This document shows, in pieces, positions 6,257-8,582 of a DNA stretch of 8,582 bases. Under the pieces are notes generated by a model that had not been told where the DNA came from, did not search any database, and was given only the letters and a program-made list of their open reading frames with translations. Source of the DNA: Prevotella sp. CAG:891 (GTDB lineage: Bacteria > Bacteroidota > Bacteroidia > Bacteroidales > Bacteroidaceae); the NCBI GenBank assembly GCA_000437675.1, contig FR901728.1:2784-11365 (forward strand), read 5' to 3'. The position numbers and the translations under genes are program-made. Every line of letters begins with the position of its first letter. Within the stretch, counting starts at the first letter, position 1.

Positions 6257-7630
6257 TCAGTAAGATTTTATTAAATCTATCGCTTTTTGAATAACGATAT
6301 CTCTTCCTGTCAAGCAATCATTCAGTGTTGGTATTACTTCTATGTCTGGAACAATGCCTTTTCCTAAAAATGGTTTCATACTATAAGGAAACAAAGGCCG
6401 AATCGTGCAGATGCGAGCCTGTGCTTCATGTGGCAATTCAACGACAAGGGGTGCACCTGTAGAGCCTGCGGTTTCTTCTCCCATCAAAATGGACCTGTTT
6501 GGCATTTCATATATATTGATGAGAAAATCTTCGCAAGCAGAAAAACTTCCATTATCTATCAATATAACAACTGGGCAATTCAAGGCTTTAATTTCTTTGG
6601 GTTTTCTTACTATTTCAGGTGGCTCATTTTTATAGGCTTTGTATAAATAAAAATCTTCATATTCTTTTCTGTAATTGCCTTGTGCACGCCCATAACCGGA
6701 GTTGATTCGTGTTTGTGCACCAAAAGAGCGAATGGTGTCCGCGTGTGTCAGATACATTTGTAACCTCCAGGCAACATCGGTTATTCCACCGCCATTTCCT
6801 CTAAGGTCAATAATAACTCCTTTGCACCGGTGAGCATGAATTTCTGTCATAGCCTTATCAATGTCGTTGCATACTGATTCGGGAATAAAGCGACGGATAT
6901 TCAGTATGGCTATGTCATTCTTCCAATTTAATGTTACCGCCTTGCTGCTGTAATAAGAACACTCCTCTTTGGGCAACCAGACATCGTCCTCTCTGCGAAT
7001 AGCCTCTCCGTTGCGTATGATATTGAATGTTTTTATACAACCATCCATGCATTGAGCTTTACCTTGGATTGAACTTCCCTGTAAGCCATTCAGCAATATA
7101 CGGCCTGCCTGATTCAGTTTGAATCTCTGTGTTGAGCCTGTGATGTATGGCAAGACATTTTTTTCTACATACTGTTGAGTAGGCAGTCCGTCAATTTCAA
7201 TAATTTCTGCACCAAGTAAGTTAGGGTCAGAATAAGGACAATCTTTTTTATACTTAATAAAATAGTATTTCCCATCAATGTATTTTGTCCCGTAATTAGG
7301 ATAGTCAGTTTCCTCATAACCCGATTCAGGATAGTCAATCAATTCTGTATGCGCATCATTCAACTTATTCATAAAGCATGAAAGTTCTTTGTAATAAGCT
7401 ACATCATCTTGTGTTTCTATCACGCGCTTCATGGTTTCACGATAAAGGCTATCTAAGTCAAAGTCCAGATTGTCTATGTTCACAAAATTATATTTCACTT
7501 CAGACCAAATCAAACTTAAACCATATATCTTCTCCTCCAAAGTATTTATGGACCTGTCTGTTTTATTTTGCGAGAATATTTCCATGGAAAAAGATATAAT
7601 TGCCAATACGAAAAATACGAATCGTTTCAT
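6257..7630 (-). CDS. Exported S41-family peptidase (His/Ser type)
   Basis: This is a probable periplasmic or surface serine peptidase of the C-terminal-processing/tricorn-like S41 family. I chose the ATG at 7628-7630 (457 residues) because it places a signal peptide at the N-terminus (MKRFVFFVLAIISFS, cleavage perhaps near 20). An in-frame ATG at 7717 would overlap the upstream gene and bury this signal. After a helical region with LNDAHTEL (90-97, H94), a PDZ-like segment follows (LLGAEIIEIDGLP, 138-150). The core has GVIIDLRGNGGG (271-282), the nucleophile motif NGSFSACED (360-368, S364) and GEETAGSTG (384-392). The lysine that follows in classical Tsp/CtpA (GKG) is absent, so a His-Ser mechanism like tricorn or NSR-type S41 enzymes is more likely. 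Base composition is more A/T-rich than rplY or pth. Substrate unknown. Confidence 0.9.
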   Translation of the reverse strand: MKRFVFFVLAIISFSMEIFSQNKTDRSINTLEEKIYGLSLIWSEVKYNFVNIDNLDFDLDSLYRETMKRVIETQDDVAYYKELSCFMNKLNDAHTELIDYPESGYEETDYPNYGTKYIDGKYYFIKYKKDCPYSDPNLLGAEIIEIDGLPTQQYVEKNVLPYITGSTQRFKLNQAGRILLNGLQGSSIQGKAQCMDGCIKTFNIIRNGEAIRREDDVWLPKEECSYYSSKAVTLNWKNDIAILNIRRFIPESVCNDIDKAMTEIHAHRCKGVIIDLRGNGGGITDVAWRLQMYLTHADTIRSFGAQTRINSGYGRAQGNYRKEYEDFYLYKAYKNEPPEIVRKPKEIKALNCPVVILIDNGSFSACEDFLINIYEMPNRSILMGEETAGSTGAPLVVELPHEAQARICTIRPLFPYSMKPFLGKGIVPDIEVIPTLNDCLTGRDIVIQKAIDLIKSY

Positions 7631-7652
7631 TATTTGGGTATGTAAAAATTTC

Positions 7653-8582
7653 CTATTTTTCATAAACTGATGATTTTGATATAAAGTGTGTGATTTTGTT
7701 ATGATATGCCTCTCCATTATGTAGGTTATCTATATAATATTCCGGAATTGAAGAAAAACCAAATTTTGCGCCGAGGATTGCACAGACAATTGCACCGTTT
7801 GTGTCAGCATCACCTCCTTCATTCACCACTGACAGGAGACCTTCTTCAAATGATGAAGAATGCCAATAACACCACAAAGCTGCCGACAATGTCCGGAGAG
7901 TGTAACCTATGGAATAAGTCTCATCCATATCGAGCATGGATATATCCGAACTATTATAAGCTGCATCCACCCATTCGAGTATTCGATTGTCATATCGTTG
8001 GGCTATATCTTTTATTTCATCATAAGAGAGTTGCCTGTCATGCCATACAAGATTGTGGATAATCAAAGCGGAAATTACGCATGAACCGACGCAGCGGGGA
8101 TCATAATGCGTCAGCTTACATATAGCCTCTGCTTGTTGCTCTATTTTATTCTCAGCAAGTCCGACCACTGAGGTTCTCATCAAGGCTCCGTTTGACGCAC
8201 TCTGTTGGCGGGACAGGTCCCACCATAGTTTTGAGCACATCTCAGGTTGTACAACATAGTCTCCCATGCACAACACCTTGTAAGTGTGGCTACCAATCCC
8301 CATTGGCTCACCATTGAACCAATCCTTAAAGTTGGAGGCAACCCGATGAGAGTTGAATCGGCCATTCTCGAATCCTTCAAGAATGCACAACATCATTTCT
8401 GTGTCATCAGTCCACGCACCTTTCGCCCACCTTCGTCTATGCGTATCCTGAATTATCTGGTCATAATTCTTTAGTCCGTCGGGATAATTCCTTAACACCT
8501 CGTCTTTGCTCATAAATTCCGAGCCAAGTCCAAGTGCGTCGCCGATTGCTTGCCCATACAGGCAGCCGAGCATTTTTTCTTT
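7653..8582 (-). CDS. ADP-ribosylglycohydrolase (DraG/ARH) family protein, 5' end possibly outside window
   Basis: Members remove ADP-ribose from proteins, nucleic acids or small molecules using two metal ions. From the ATG at 8573 there are 306 residues. They show GQAIGDALGLGSEF (7-20), metal-binding WTDDTEM (54-60), ASNGALMRT (126-134), THYDPR (155-160) and the second metal site GGDADTNGAIVCAILGAKFG (253-272). All key acidic residues are present (D56, D57, D255, D257), so an active enzyme is expected. There is no signal peptide, so it acts in the cytoplasm. The three codons upstream to the window edge (K-E-K) are in frame without a stop, so the true start may be a few residues further out. 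The S41 gene starts 22 bases after its stop, probably in the same transcript. No ADP-ribosyltransferase is visible. Confidence 0.92.
   Translation of the reverse strand, partial: KEKMLGCLYGQAIGDALGLGSEFMSKDEVLRNYPDGLKNYDQIIQDTHRRRWAKGAWTDDTEMMLCILEGFENGRFNSHRVASNFKDWFNGEPMGIGSHTYKVLCMGDYVVQPEMCSKLWWDLSRQQSASNGALMRTSVVGLAENKIEQQAEAICKLTHYDPRCVGSCVISALIIHNLVWHDRQLSYDEIKDIAQRYDNRILEWVDAAYNSSDISMLDMDETYSIGYTLRTLSAALWCYWHSSSFEEGLLSVVNEGGDADTNGAIVCAILGAKFGFSSIPEYYIDNLHNGEAYHNKITHFISKSSVYEK

Noticed and set aside
6054..6263. Plus-strand frame of 69 codons
   Set aside because: It overlaps the S41 stop and the possible remnant, and its composition looks like a shadow rather than a protein. It could still be tested by the same BLASTX search.
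7631..7717. Longer S41 peptidase start at 7717
   Set aside because: It overlaps the end of the ADP-ribosylglycohydrolase gene and places the signal peptide internally. The ATG at 7630 gives a normal exported protein.

Overview
The window looks like chromosomal DNA from a member of the Bacteroidota, most likely Bacteroidales and perhaps Prevotella-like. The evidence is the set of conserved genes (SecG, LptE-type lipoprotein, a sigma-54 activator without receiver domain, Pth, Hsp15, CTC-type L25) and two upstream sites that fit the Bacteroidota promoter consensus (TTTG, 20-base spacer, TAnnTTTG). All credible genes lie on the minus strand, so transcription runs from high to low coordinates. The genus is an inference and I cannot confirm it.

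Region 1 (about 1-3161) is an envelope-biogenesis cluster. Reading with transcription, a promoter at 3130-3161 precedes a sigma-54 activator (AAA+ and Fis-type HTH), an LptE-like lipoprotein, a TPR-containing protein with a duplicated LIDDF motif, and secG, which runs off the left edge. Together they suggest a unit linking transcriptional control to LPS transport and Sec export.

Region 2 (about 3206-5819) is a translation and ribosome-maintenance cluster. A promoter at 5788-5819 and a leader of about 140 bases precede rplY (L25/CTC). Then comes a 184-base gap holding a long, almost continuously paired RNA hairpin with a GAAA loop and a following T-run. After it are pth, an Hsp15-type S4 RNA-binding protein, and a conserved-looking hypothetical protein that may be a diverged NYN/PIN-like domain. 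The last three genes are 15-21 bases apart and are probably one operon.

Region 3 (about 5820-8582) is visibly more AT-rich and looks accessory. It has an exported S41 peptidase, with an ADP-ribosylglycohydrolase-family gene 22 bases upstream that reaches the right edge. Between this pair and rplY is a long stretch with no intact gene. It contains two short minus-strand reading frames that look like the decayed remains of a coding region.

The best candidates for something undescribed are the structured element between rplY and pth, the hypothetical protein of the pth operon, and the S41/ADP-ribosylglycohydrolase pair. I see no CRISPR array, tRNA, rRNA, intact insertion sequence or recognisable defence system.
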